In this document: positions 36,351-45,669 of the stretch, piece by piece | How positions within the stretch are numbered: the stretch's first letter is position 1 | Layout: every line of letters starts with the position of its first letter | Source: Flavobacterium sp. 9AF | GTDB lineage: Bacteria > Bacteroidota > Bacteroidia > Flavobacteriales > Flavobacteriaceae | Length of the DNA: 64,000 bases | Assembly (NCBI RefSeq): GCF_902506265.1 | Contig: NZ_LR733556.1 | Location: 1,888,578-1,952,577 of the forward strand | Direction of reading: 5' to 3' | Program-made: the position numbers and the translations under genes | Notes under the pieces: model-generated | Seen by the model: only the letters and a program-made list of their open reading frames with translations | What the model was told of the DNA's origin: nothing | Database searches by the model: none

Positions 36351-37565
36351 ATGAAAACGAGATTTCTTTTACTATTGCTTTTAGTAACTTCATTCGCTTT
36401 TTCACAAAGAATAACAGAATCAATACAATCCAAAAAACTGGAAGAAGAAAGAACTTTTACGGTTTCTTTACCTTCAAATTATGAATTTGATATTGAAAAA
36501 AAATTTCCCATCCTTGTCTTATTAGACGGTGAATACCTTTTAAATCCATTTGAAGGAAATTTAAAATATGGAAATTATTGGGATGATTTACCCGAAATGA
36601 TTATTGTAGCTATAAATCAAAATTATGGTGAAAAACGTTTTGATGATAGTGATTATGATCAAACAGGTTTGCCCTCTGATAAAGGCGCTAAGTTTTTTGA
36701 ATTTATTGGATTTGAATTATTACCTTATATTGAAGGAAAATACAGAACACAACCTTTTAGAATCATCGCAGGTCATGATACAACAGCTGGTTTTTTAAAC
36801 TTCTATTTATACAAAGACGACCCCTTATTTAACGGATATATTTCGCTAGGTGCAGAACTAGCTCCACAAATGGTTAAAAGACTTGGAGAAAGATTAACCC
36901 TTTTAAAAAAGCCACTTTTTTATTATCATGCCATTGGTTCGGGTGATCTTGTAGATATTAATACAAATGCAAAAGCACTAGACCAAACTATTGCAGCTAT
37001 TCCTAACAAAACATTTAATTACCGTTTCGATCAATTTAAAGGCGCTACACATTACTCGTTGGTTCCACAAGCTATTCCTCAAGCGTTGTATTTTATTTTT
37101 GAAGGTTACCAACCTATTTCTATGATGGAATACAAAGAAAAGATTGCAACTTTAGACAAAGGATACACGCAATATTTAATAGACAAATACACCAAATTAG
37201 AAGAAAAATTCGGTCTAAAATTAAAACCAAGATTAACAGACTTTAAAGCAATTGAAGCCGCTATTTTAAAAAATAAAGCGTATTTTGAATTGCAAGAATT
37301 AGGTAAATATGCCGACAAACATTACCCTAAGACTACTTTAGGCACCTATCACCAAGCCTTATATTATGAAAAATCGGGTGAATTTAAAAAAGCGGTTAAA
37401 GAATATAGAAAAGGTTATACTCTAAATGAAATTAGAGAGATTACAAAATCTTTTATGCTAGATAAAGCAGAAGGTTTAAAAGATAAAGAAGACAAATCTA
37501 CCGTTGAAGAATATGCAGAACCTACTCCAGAAGAAGGTAATGGAGAAAAAAAAGAAGGAGAATAA
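36351..37565 (+). CDS. Secreted esterase-fold (alpha/beta hydrolase) protein, nucleophile altered
   Basis: This 404-residue protein has a signal peptide (cut after FAFSQ), then a putative-esterase (esterase D-like) alpha/beta hydrolase domain to about residue 265: FPILVLLDGEYLL, MIIVAINQNYGEKRFDDSDY and a likely catalytic His in GATHYSLVP. At the nucleophile elbow, where GxSxG is expected, the sequence reads AGHDTTAG, so the Ser is replaced by Asp. A helical, TPR-like C-terminal region (about 290-390) and an acidic tail follow. It may be a non-hydrolytic homologue. It lies six bases before radA. Confidence 0.8.
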   Translation: MKTRFLLLLLLVTSFAFSQRITESIQSKKLEEERTFTVSLPSNYEFDIEKKFPILVLLDGEYLLNPFEGNLKYGNYWDDLPEMIIVAINQNYGEKRFDDSDYDQTGLPSDKGAKFFEFIGFELLPYIEGKYRTQPFRIIAGHDTTAGFLNFYLYKDDPLFNGYISLGAELAPQMVKRLGERLTLLKKPLFYYHAIGSGDLVDINTNAKALDQTIAAIPNKTFNYRFDQFKGATHYSLVPQAIPQALYFIFEGYQPISMMEYKEKIATLDKGYTQYLIDKYTKLEEKFGLKLKPRLTDFKAIEAAILKNKAYFELQELGKYADKHYPKTTLGTYHQALYYEKSGEFKKAVKEYRKGYTLNEIREITKSFMLDKAEGLKDKEDKSTVEEYAEPTPEEGNGEKKEGE

Positions 37566-37571
37566 AGTGAT

Positions 37572-38933
37572 ATGGCTAAGGTAAAAACAGCTTTTTTTTG
37601 TCAAAATTGCGGTACTTCTTTTTCAAAATGGCAAGGTCAATGTCATGCCTGTAAAGAATGGAATACTATAGTAGAAGAAGTCATTCAAAAAGAAGAAAAA
37701 AAGGCATGGAAAACAGAAACAAGCTCACTTTCCAAAACACCTAAGCCATTATTAATCAAAGAGATTGATTCTGCTCAAGAAATTAGATTAAACACCACCG
37801 ATAACGAATTAAATCGTGTGTTAGGTGGCGGTTTAGTTCCTGGTTCTTTAACACTTTTAGGTGGCGAACCAGGAATTGGAAAAAGTACGCTTTTACTTCA
37901 AATTTCTTTAAAATTACCGTATAAAACCTTATACGTTTCGGGTGAAGAAAGTCAGAAACAAATTAAAATGCGTGCGGAACGAATTGTCCCCAACAGCGAC
38001 AATTGTTACATTCTTACTGAAACCAAAACACAAAATATTTTCAGACAAATTCAGGAAATGGAACCTGAAATTGTCATTATAGATTCGATACAAACCTTAC
38101 ATACTGATTATATAGAATCTTCAGCGGGTAGTATTTCTCAAATTAGAGAATGTACCGCAGAACTGATAAAATTTGCTAAAGAGACTAATGTTCCTGTGAT
38201 TTTAATTGGTCATATTACTAAAGACGGTACCATTGCTGGTCCAAAAATTTTGGAACACATGGTAGATACAGTGCTACAGTTTGAAGGTGATCGTAATCAT
38301 GTGTATCGTATTTTGCGTTCTCTGAAAAACCGTTTCGGTTCTACTGCTGAATTAGGTATTTATGAAATGCTAGGCAACGGTTTACGAGAAGTAGACAATC
38401 CTTCAGAGATTTTAATTTCACACAAAGAAGAAGCCTTATCAGGAACAGCAATTGCGTGTACTTTAGAAGGAATGCGTCCTTTAATGATAGAAATTCAATC
38501 TTTAGTAAGTTCGGCTGTTTACGGAACACCTCAACGAAGTACAACAGGATATAATGCCAAACGCTTGAACATGATTTTAGCTGTTTTAGAGAAAAGAGCG
38601 GGTTTTCGTTTAGGTATGAAAGATGTTTTTTTAAATGTTACCGGTGGAATTTCGGTAGACGATACCGCTATTGATTTGGCTGTTGTAGCTGCTATTTTAT
38701 CTTCAAACGAAGACATCAGTATCGAGGAAGGTTTTTGTTTTGCAGGTGAAGTAGGTCTTTCTGGTGAAATTAGACCTGTAAATCGAATAGACCAACGCAT
38801 TCAAGAAGCAGAAAAACTAGGTTTTACTACTATTTTAGTTTCAAAACACAATAAAATCACTTTAAAAAATACTGCTATCAAAGTAGTTTTAGTATCCAAA
38901 ATTGAAGATGTAGTTAGTGAGTTATTTGGGTAA
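37572..38933 (+). CDS. radA: DNA repair protein RadA
   Basis: This 453-residue protein is a RecA-like helicase-type ATPase that helps branch migration in recombination. It has the N-terminal zinc finger with Cys10, Cys13, Cys24 and Cys27, the P-loop GEPGIGKS at residues 98-105, the RadA-specific KNRFG motif near residue 250, and a Lon-like C-terminal domain (about 290-453). All marks of a full-length active protein are present. It follows the esterase-like gene by six bases and its 3' end overlaps the convergent dioxygenase gene by 12 bases. Confidence 0.97.
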   Translation: MAKVKTAFFCQNCGTSFSKWQGQCHACKEWNTIVEEVIQKEEKKAWKTETSSLSKTPKPLLIKEIDSAQEIRLNTTDNELNRVLGGGLVPGSLTLLGGEPGIGKSTLLLQISLKLPYKTLYVSGEESQKQIKMRAERIVPNSDNCYILTETKTQNIFRQIQEMEPEIVIIDSIQTLHTDYIESSAGSISQIRECTAELIKFAKETNVPVILIGHITKDGTIAGPKILEHMVDTVLQFEGDRNHVYRILRSLKNRFGSTAELGIYEMLGNGLREVDNPSEILISHKEEALSGTAIACTLEGMRPLMIEIQSLVSSAVYGTPQRSTTGYNAKRLNMILAVLEKRAGFRLGMKDVFLNVTGGISVDDTAIDLAVVAAILSSNEDISIEEGFCFAGEVGLSGEIRPVNRIDQRIQEAEKLGFTTILVSKHNKITLKNTAIKVVLVSKIEDVVSELFG

Positions 38934-39773
38934 TTCAAAACAATAATTAGACGGCTTGGCGTGAATTGGCATAGCATAAATAGTATGTAAAGCGGCTCTA
39001 ATTTGTGCTTCATTTTCATAGCAAGTTACCTCTTTTTCCCACTGAAATTGTGGCAATAAAGGATTTTGCAATTGGTAATAACTGGTAGCAACAGCTAACA
39101 ATTGGGTTCTATTTGCAACTAATTCTGCTGTATAAATTTCTTCTGTAGCGACTTGTTTGGCTGACAAAAATTCGAAATAAACGACACGTCTTTTTTCATG
39201 CATTTGTAAAACTCCTGAACTATGCGCCAACATCATATCATGAACCAAAATATCACCTGCTTTCATAGGTACTTCAATAGCTTCTTCTTGTGCTAATTCA
39301 CAAATGGTTTTTGAACTCAAATGGCTTTTGGGCACTACTTTTAAAGCCCCATCACCTACATGGGCATCGTCTACATAAATGCCTACCGTAAAACAATTGC
39401 CTGTGCGTTGATGCATCATGTCTTGATGCCATAAAACGGGTAATTGGTCACCCGAATTTTTAATTACCGCAAATTCTTGAATCGCAAAAAAATCTGGGCC
39501 ACAAATTTTTTGAGCCATGTCTAATAAAAAAGGTAAGCCCAACAATTCTAAACAGGCTAAATTATTTTTATAACACAACAATTCCACATTCGTAATGAAC
39601 TTTTTTTCTCCAACAGAAATGGTTACTTTTTGGAAGTCATTTTCATCAGCTATTACCTCATCGAAAAAAGTACGTAATTTTTGTAATAATGCTGGAGACA
39701 AACAATTTTCTATTTTTACAAAACCTTGTTCGTAAAACTGTTCTAATTGCGCTGTTGAGATTTGTGAATGCAT
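38922..39773 (-). CDS. Phytanoyl-CoA dioxygenase family protein
   Basis: This 283-residue Fe(II)/2-oxoglutarate-dependent oxygenase-like protein has iron ligands in HQD (His116, Asp118) and His184 (LAHSSGV), with Arg195 or Arg196 placed to bind 2-oxoglutarate. The N-terminus is EQFYEQGFVKIENCLSP, standard for PhyH proteins. The substrate is unknown; members hydroxylate small metabolites or lipids. It overlaps radA convergently by 12 bases and lies 14 bases downstream of the LytTR regulator gene on the same strand, so it is probably co-transcribed with the two-component pair. Confidence 0.88.
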   Translation of the reverse strand: MHSQISTAQLEQFYEQGFVKIENCLSPALLQKLRTFFDEVIADENDFQKVTISVGEKKFITNVELLCYKNNLACLELLGLPFLLDMAQKICGPDFFAIQEFAVIKNSGDQLPVLWHQDMMHQRTGNCFTVGIYVDDAHVGDGALKVVPKSHLSSKTICELAQEEAIEVPMKAGDILVHDMMLAHSSGVLQMHEKRRVVYFEFLSAKQVATEEIYTAELVANRTQLLAVATSYYQLQNPLLPQFQWEKEVTCYENEAQIRAALHTIYAMPIHAKPSNYCFELPK

Positions 39774-39787
39774 AAAATGGTTCTCTT

Positions 39788-40537
39788 TTACTTAAACTTA
39801 CTCAAAAAATCATCCTTATATGTACTCGAAATTTCAATTTCCGATTCATCTTGCAACGTAATAAAACCTCCTTTGTTATACGCTTTCACAAAATTAACAT
39901 TGATAATATGTGATTTGTGCACCCGTAAAAATGGAAACGGTAAAATTTCGGAGAAATGTTTTAAAAACCGACACACCATCTTTTTAGAACCGTCGACTAA
40001 ATGCAAATCGGTAAAATTACCATTGCCTTTTAAGCGCACAATATCTTTCATTTGAACCACTTCAAAACCTTCCAAAGTAGGCAAAATGACTTGTTGTTTC
40101 TCGGGCTTGGGCTCTCTGAAATTTTCTACAATAATTTTATTCCGATTGATTAAATCGTGTTTTGCTAACTGTTGCTGCACTTTGTTAACGGCTACAATTA
40201 ATTCTTCTATACTAATGGGTTTCAGTAAATAATAAGCTGCACTTTGATTTAAGGCTTTTAAAGAATATTCCGAGAAAGCAGTAACAAAAATGGTTTCAAA
40301 TTGCAAGTCTTTACAAGCTTCTAACACATCAAAAGCATTTCCAAATGGCATTTCCACATCTAAAAAAACCAATTGCGGTTCCAAATCATGCAACAAAGGC
40401 ACTGCTTCTTTAATATTAGCCGCTTCACCAATAATTTCGACTTGCGGACAATATTTGGTGAGATAGTTTTTTAATACTTCTCTAGCAGCTGTTTCATCTT
40501 CAACAATAACACTTCTTATCTTTTGTAATCCTGTCAT
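39788..40537 (-). CDS. LytTR-family response regulator
   Basis: This 249-residue protein has a receiver domain (about 6-125) with acidic pocket residues in VEDE, phospho-acceptor Asp60 in LVFLDVEMP, and Lys106 in LLKPISI. A LytTR DNA-binding domain follows (about 150-249), with RLKGNGNFTDLHLVDG and LRVHKSHIINVNFVKAY. It overlaps the kinase gene upstream by four bases, marking the pair as cognate. LytTR regulators bind paired direct repeats upstream of target promoters; no target can be assigned from this window. Confidence 0.93.
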   Translation of the reverse strand: MTGLQKIRSVIVEDETAAREVLKNYLTKYCPQVEIIGEAANIKEAVPLLHDLEPQLVFLDVEMPFGNAFDVLEACKDLQFETIFVTAFSEYSLKALNQSAAYYLLKPISIEELIVAVNKVQQQLAKHDLINRNKIIVENFREPKPEKQQVILPTLEGFEVVQMKDIVRLKGNGNFTDLHLVDGSKKMVCRFLKHFSEILPFPFLRVHKSHIINVNFVKAYNKGGFITLQDESEIEISSTYKDDFLSKFK

Positions 40538-42378
40538 ATTTTATCTAATAAAGGTACTGTAATAACAACAATGGTTCCCGTTTCTGGTGCTTCTTTTTCT
40601 GTAATAGAAAAACTAATATTCATTTTATATAACTCATTCAATAATTTAATACGTTCCAAAGTATTGGTCGTTCCTCTCGACTGATGCACCTTTTGATTAA
40701 CGGTTTTTAGAGCTTGACTTTGGGTTAACCCAATACCATCATCATCAATTGTAATTTGCACTTTTTTAGGAAGCAATTGAAATTGCAAAAGCAAGTTGCC
40801 TTTGCCTTCTTTATAGCGTAATCCGTGCCAAATGGCATTTTCCAAATGCGGTTGCAAAATCATATTGGGGATAAAGGTAACTTCAGCATCAATCTGTTCG
40901 TCTATCCTAATTTGATACTCAAATTGATCTTGAAAACGCAAATGTTCTAACGCGAGATATTTTTTTAATTGCTCCAATTCATTGCTAATGCTAATAAAGT
41001 CTTTATTAGAATTTTCCATCATGTTTCGCATTAAATGAGAATACGAACTCAAGTATTTATTGGCTTCTAATTCTTTATTTTCAGAAATAAATTGGTTCAC
41101 ACTATTCAAACTATTGAAAATAAAATGCGGATTCATTTCTCTTCGTAAAGACTGCAAGGCAATTTTTTTATTCTTAGTTTTAATAGCGTATAAGGCTTTT
41201 ACAATCAATGCAAAAAAGATAAAAAGTAACGCTAAAGAGCCAATCAAAAAATAATTGAATCGGTTCTTTTTGCTAATTAATTCGTCTTTTAACGCTTTTT
41301 CTTTCTCTAATTGTAGAATTTTCTTTTCGGAAATTTGAAATACTTTATCCTCTATTAAAGAACTATCTGCAGCTACAATTTCATCAAAATGGGTTAAAAA
41401 ATCATCATAAAGCAACACACTTTCTTTATCATTCCCTTTTGATTTGTAATACGCTACTAGTTGATTTAAACTATTCTTAACTTCTTTAGAATTTCCTTTT
41501 TCAGTAGCTAAAGTATAGGATTCTTTCAACGATTGTACACCTTTTTCAGGTTGATTGAATTGAAAATAAATTTCCGCTACTTCTTGTAATTGCTTTATTT
41601 CAGTTTCGAAATCCTTATTTTTTCTCGCTTCATCTAACAAGTTCAATTGAATGGTTAGTGCTTTTTCATACTCATTCTCCTCTTTATAAACTTCTGCAAT
41701 TTTATTTTTTATTTTAATGGCTTCCTCAGTATCATCTTTCACATAATCTAAAGCATTTTTATAACTTTCAATAGCTTCTTCCGTTTCAGCAGCAGATAGA
41801 TCGGCTTCTGCTTTTTTTACGTAAGCATTGGCAACCTCTTCTTTTATCGCTTCTTTTTTGAATTCTCTAACAGATTTGTCTTTCGATTTTTCTTCTAATA
41901 ATTGAATATTCGAATTAATATAATCCGATTGTGCTTTTGGGTTGCTTTGGTTGCGTAGTCTATTGGCATCATTATAATTCAATCGCTGAGACATTTCATC
42001 ATCTGCAATTCGACCTGCACTTTCATAACTTTGAATCGCTGGAACCATTTTATTTTGTCTCTCCTGCACTTGAGCAATAGAACGCGTGACTCTCGTTTTA
42101 TCTTCCACTTTTTTTAATTTGGTATAAAGAGTTTCTGCCTTCTTATAAAATTCTTCTGCTTTGGCTAAATCGCCTTTTTTTTGGTAAACCAAAGCCAATT
42201 CTTCATAATTCTTTGCAGTCTTAAAATCATCGTTTGTATCAATCGATCGCTCTAATTTTTCAACTGATTTAGATAAAGAAACTTTGGCTTTTTTGTCTTT
42301 AATAGTATCCTGAGCCTTTATGTGTAAAGACATTATAAAAATTATAAAGAATAAATATGTGATTTTTTTTACTTGCAT
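40534..42378 (-). CDS. TPR sensor histidine kinase (LytS/YehU type)
   Basis: This 614-residue protein has a signal peptide, an extended periplasmic TPR region (about 50-330), a coiled coil, one membrane helix (about 373-395) and a cytoplasmic His_kinase domain. The phospho-acceptor His418 is in MNPHFIFNSLN. The ATPase domain shows the N box NAIWHGLRYK and DDGIGLT. The TPR-TM-His_kinase layout is frequent in Bacteroidota. It is coupled by ATGA overlap to the LytTR regulator, its evident partner. What the TPRs sense is not visible in the sequence. Confidence 0.92.
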   Translation of the reverse strand: MQVKKITYLFFIIFIMSLHIKAQDTIKDKKAKVSLSKSVEKLERSIDTNDDFKTAKNYEELALVYQKKGDLAKAEEFYKKAETLYTKLKKVEDKTRVTRSIAQVQERQNKMVPAIQSYESAGRIADDEMSQRLNYNDANRLRNQSNPKAQSDYINSNIQLLEEKSKDKSVREFKKEAIKEEVANAYVKKAEADLSAAETEEAIESYKNALDYVKDDTEEAIKIKNKIAEVYKEENEYEKALTIQLNLLDEARKNKDFETEIKQLQEVAEIYFQFNQPEKGVQSLKESYTLATEKGNSKEVKNSLNQLVAYYKSKGNDKESVLLYDDFLTHFDEIVAADSSLIEDKVFQISEKKILQLEKEKALKDELISKKNRFNYFLIGSLALLFIFFALIVKALYAIKTKNKKIALQSLRREMNPHFIFNSLNSVNQFISENKELEANKYLSSYSHLMRNMMENSNKDFISISNELEQLKKYLALEHLRFQDQFEYQIRIDEQIDAEVTFIPNMILQPHLENAIWHGLRYKEGKGNLLLQFQLLPKKVQITIDDDGIGLTQSQALKTVNQKVHQSRGTTNTLERIKLLNELYKMNISFSITEKEAPETGTIVVITVPLLDKI

Positions 42379-42499
42379 TGTATGGTTTAATTATACAAGG
42401 TAAAGATAAATTTTTTACCAATTATTATTTTATTGGTTTACCAAGTGAAAAGCCGTTTTTACCAAGTCTCCAAAATTAGCATTTGTTATCAACCTAAAT

Positions 42500-43066
42500 T
42501 TGAATCAAATAACAAAAATAATAGCTAATTTAATCTTATTCTTTATGATTTCCTCTTTTTTATCTTCGTCTATTACAACTAAAAAATCAACATCTTTTAC
42601 ACCTGCTTTAGTAGATTTTGATGCTTTTGAAAATCTTACAAAAGAAGTTAAAGAGTACAGACAACAAAGATTAATTGATTGGGTCACTTTTACAGAATAT
42701 TCAAAAGAAAAGAACTCCCTTATTTTAGATACACGCTCTAAAGCAATGTATGACAAAAAACACCTTAAAGGTGCTATCCATTTGAATTTTTCCGATTTCA
42801 CTCAAGATAATTTAGCTGCTATTATTCCCTCTTACACTACTAAAATCCTAATCTATTGCAATAACAATATCGAAAATGAACCAGTATTTTTTGCTTCTAA
42901 AATAGTATTACCAAAAGAAAACAGTTCATCTAAACCCATTTCATTAGCATTAAACATCCCCACATTCCTCAACTTATATGGATATGGTTATCGAAATATT
43001 TATGAATTATCTGAATTAGTTTCTCTTAATAAACACAATCTTTCTTTTGAAGAAACTGTATTATAA
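42500..43066 (+). CDS. Exported rhodanese-like protein
   Basis: This 188-residue protein has a hydrophobic N-terminal segment acting as a signal or anchor (about 6-25) and a rhodanese domain (about 55-165): LILDTRSKAMYDKKHLKGA, then the active-site loop around YCNNN with a catalytic Cys. Rhodaneses transfer sulfane sulfur, but many exported ones are redox or binding modules. The start is TTG 42500; the next in-frame ATG (about 42545) would remove half of the hydrophobic segment. It is first in a co-directional row with alpha-toroid, VWA and MuiA-like genes. Confidence 0.8.
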   Translation: MNQITKIIANLILFFMISSFLSSSITTKKSTSFTPALVDFDAFENLTKEVKEYRQQRLIDWVTFTEYSKEKNSLILDTRSKAMYDKKHLKGAIHLNFSDFTQDNLAAIIPSYTTKILIYCNNNIENEPVFFASKIVLPKENSSSKPISLALNIPTFLNLYGYGYRNIYELSELVSLNKHNLSFEETVL

Positions 43067-43088
43067 AATAGTAATAAAAACAAAAATT

Positions 43089-44408
43089 ATGAAAACCACA
43101 AAAAAAACAATTCTTATTACTGGACTAATAACTGTATTAGTTACTGTCGCTTGGAAAAGCAATTCTCTTATTGATAAAACAATAGAAAAAGACACATTAC
43201 CCGATGTAGCATTAATAAATACAGAAGAAAAACCTTGTGTTTTTATGTCGGTTATGGGAGAACAATCTGTTGCAGGATTTGCTACCTATAAAATGGAAAA
43301 TTCCTTTAGTGAAAAAATTACAGCGGGTGAAAATTGGATTATAAAAGCACAAAATCAAGATGGTGGTTGGGGTGCAGGTTCTCATTTTAACCAACAAGAA
43401 ATGAATCCTCATGCCGTAAGTTCTGATCCAGCTACAACTTCAATGGCTGCCATGGCTTTATACCGTTGTGGCTATTCTATTTACAGTAAAAAATACGGTG
43501 AGGAACTAAAAAAAGCCTTGTATTTTATTTTAAAAGAAATTGAAACCAATGCGGATCAACCTTTTATTACGCAAATAAGAGGCACGCAAATACAAAGGAA
43601 ATTAGGAGAAAATATTGATGCTGTTTTAGCACTTCAATTTTTAAATCAGGTCGTAGATACCTTAGAAGACAAAGAATTAACAAAAAGAGTAGAAAAAGCC
43701 ATTCAAAATTGTGTGGATAAAATTGAAAAGTCTTCAGATACAAATGGCAAAATAAAAGGGGCAGGTTGGGCTGGAGTTTTGCAATCTTCATTTGCTAGTT
43801 CAGGTTTAGAACAAGCAGCAAAGAATAAAAATATTAAAGTAGATAAAGACAAATTAGATAATTCAAGAAACTACCAAAAAAGCAATTACAATGCAGAAAC
43901 AGAAGCGGTAAAATCAGATGACGGAGCAGGTGTGGTTTTATATGCTGTAAGCAGTTCGGTAAGAGGAAGTGCTACAGAATCTAAAGAGGCTGAAGAAATA
44001 TTAGAAAAAGGTAAAAAGGAAGGAAAAATATCTCAAGATGCAAAACTTACTAAAGAAAATTTAGAAAAATTAGGTATTAGCAAGGAAAAAGCAGCCTCTT
44101 ATGATGTAGCAGATAAAGTATATCAATCGGCTAAAGTAAAAGCCATGAGGGAAGATGTAATGAATGGTTTTGGGAACAATGGTGGTGAAGAATTCTTAAG
44201 CTTTTTACAAACAGGAGAATCGATGATCGTAAAAAAAGACAACGACTGGAAAAACTGGTATGACAATGTCTCGGGCAAACTAATTAAGATTCAAAATCAA
44301 GATGGTAGCTGGAACGGACATCACTGTATTACAAGTCCAGTATTTTGTACAGCAACTAGTTTATTAATCCTAAGTATAGAAAATGACATTCAAAAACTTC
44401 AAAAATAA
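43089..44408 (+). CDS. Exported squalene-cyclase/prenyltransferase-like alpha-toroid protein
   Basis: This protein of about 439 residues has an N-terminal signal-anchor helix (MKTTKKTILITGLITVLVTV). QW-type repeats flank the chain: QNQDGGWGAGSH near residue 85 and QNQDGSWNGHHC near the C-terminus, as in squalene cyclase and prenyltransferase alpha/alpha toroids. The DxDD cyclase motif is absent, so a terpene cyclase function is unlikely. The middle contains a charged Lys/Glu-rich stretch (about 250-350). I prefer ATG 43089 over 43047, which lies inside the rhodanese gene. It is 17 bases from the VWA gene, suggesting co-transcription. Confidence 0.75.
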   Translation: MKTTKKTILITGLITVLVTVAWKSNSLIDKTIEKDTLPDVALINTEEKPCVFMSVMGEQSVAGFATYKMENSFSEKITAGENWIIKAQNQDGGWGAGSHFNQQEMNPHAVSSDPATTSMAAMALYRCGYSIYSKKYGEELKKALYFILKEIETNADQPFITQIRGTQIQRKLGENIDAVLALQFLNQVVDTLEDKELTKRVEKAIQNCVDKIEKSSDTNGKIKGAGWAGVLQSSFASSGLEQAAKNKNIKVDKDKLDNSRNYQKSNYNAETEAVKSDDGAGVVLYAVSSSVRGSATESKEAEEILEKGKKEGKISQDAKLTKENLEKLGISKEKAASYDVADKVYQSAKVKAMREDVMNGFGNNGGEEFLSFLQTGESMIVKKDNDWKNWYDNVSGKLIKIQNQDGSWNGHHCITSPVFCTATSLLILSIENDIQKLQK

Positions 44409-44425
44409 AATTAAAAAGAGCAATT

Positions 44426-45601
44426 ATGAATACTAAAATAATATATATCAGCACTTTATTGGCATCCACTTTAACTTTTGGAAGTTGCAACAATAGTAAA
44501 GCAGAAACATTGGCAAACCGTGAAGTTACCGTTGAAAAAACAATTGAAAAACCACTTTCTGACAACAAAATCCAAGTAGCTATTTTGTTAGATACGTCTA
44601 ATAGTATGGATGGCTTAATTGAACAAGCAAAATCGCGTTTATGGAACATCGTAAATACCCTAACTACTTTAAAATATGAAGGGAAAACTCCAGAAATAGA
44701 AATCGGATTATATGAATATGGGAATGATGGCTTATCCTCTGCTTCTAATTACATCAGACAAGTGGCTCCTTTAACAAGCGATTTAGACTTAATATCTGAA
44801 AAATTATTTGCTTTACGTACCAATGGTGGTGAAGAATATTGTGGAGCAGTTATTCAAGATGCAGTAAAACAATTGACTTGGAAAGATGGCAATAAAAACA
44901 TGAAGTTAGTTTATATCGCTGGAAATGAGCCTTTCAATCAAGGAAGTGTAAATTATAAAGAAGCAGTAAAAAATGCTTTAAAACAAGATATTTATATTAA
45001 TACCATATTTTGTGGTGATCATGAAGAAGGCATTCGTACGTTTTGGCAAGATGGTGCCATAACCGGAAACGGGAAATACTTTAATATCGATTCTAACGAA
45101 CGTGTACGTTATATTAATACACCTTATGATGATGAAATTACTGTGTACAATCAAAAAATCAATGAAACCTATGTGAGTTATGGAAGAAAAGGAGCTGAAA
45201 AGAAAATGAATCAAGTAGCACAAGATGCTAATGCAGAAAGTGTTTCCAAAGCGAATTATGTAGAACGATCAGTGAGTAAGTCCAAAGCGGTTTACAAAAA
45301 TGAAAGTTGGGATTTAGTAGATAAAGTAAGTGAAGATGAAAAAGCTTTGGACCAAATCAAGGCAGAAGAATTACCTACAGAATTAAAAGGAAAAAGTAAA
45401 GCAGAAATTAAAACCTATGTAGCGCAAAAATCCGCTGAAAGAGAAAAAATTCAAAAGGAAATTAGTACGTTAGCCAAAAAACGTCAGGAATATATTGATA
45501 TCGAAATGAAGAAAGAGAAAAAACAAGACGATTTAGGGAATGCCATTGCTACCTCTATCATCGAATTAGGTAAAAAGAAAGGATATCATGTTGAAAAATA
45601 A
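44426..45601 (+). CDS. VWA-domain lipoprotein
   Basis: This 391-residue protein has a lipoprotein signal (STLTFGSC, lipid Cys21) and a von Willebrand A domain with the metal-ion adhesion motif DTSNS (Asp56, Ser58, Ser60) in ILLDTSNSMDGL. The domain spans about 48-240. A helical, Lys/Glu-rich C-terminal region follows (about 270-391), probably a coiled coil. VWA domains bind protein partners through a divalent metal. It lies between the alpha-toroid gene and the MuiA-like gene on the same strand, suggesting a shared envelope complex; that is inference. Confidence 0.85.
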   Translation: MNTKIIYISTLLASTLTFGSCNNSKAETLANREVTVEKTIEKPLSDNKIQVAILLDTSNSMDGLIEQAKSRLWNIVNTLTTLKYEGKTPEIEIGLYEYGNDGLSSASNYIRQVAPLTSDLDLISEKLFALRTNGGEEYCGAVIQDAVKQLTWKDGNKNMKLVYIAGNEPFNQGSVNYKEAVKNALKQDIYINTIFCGDHEEGIRTFWQDGAITGNGKYFNIDSNERVRYINTPYDDEITVYNQKINETYVSYGRKGAEKKMNQVAQDANAESVSKANYVERSVSKSKAVYKNESWDLVDKVSEDEKALDQIKAEELPTELKGKSKAEIKTYVAQKSAEREKIQKEISTLAKKRQEYIDIEMKKEKKQDDLGNAIATSIIELGKKKGYHVEK

Positions 45602-45669
45602 TTGGTATTTTTAAATATTATTTCCAACCTTTAGTTACCAAAAATAATCTTTATACAAAAAGTACACAC

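Noticed and set aside
39768..40055. 95-codon plus-strand ORF
   Set aside because: It lies antisense to the LytTR regulator, whose reading frame has conserved motifs throughout.
43240..43275. Thioester motif (GCxEQ) in the alpha-toroid protein
   Set aside because: A Cys and a Gly-Glu-Gln occur near each other (PCVFMSVMGEQ) but are not contiguous as in complement-like thioester domains, so no such claim is made.
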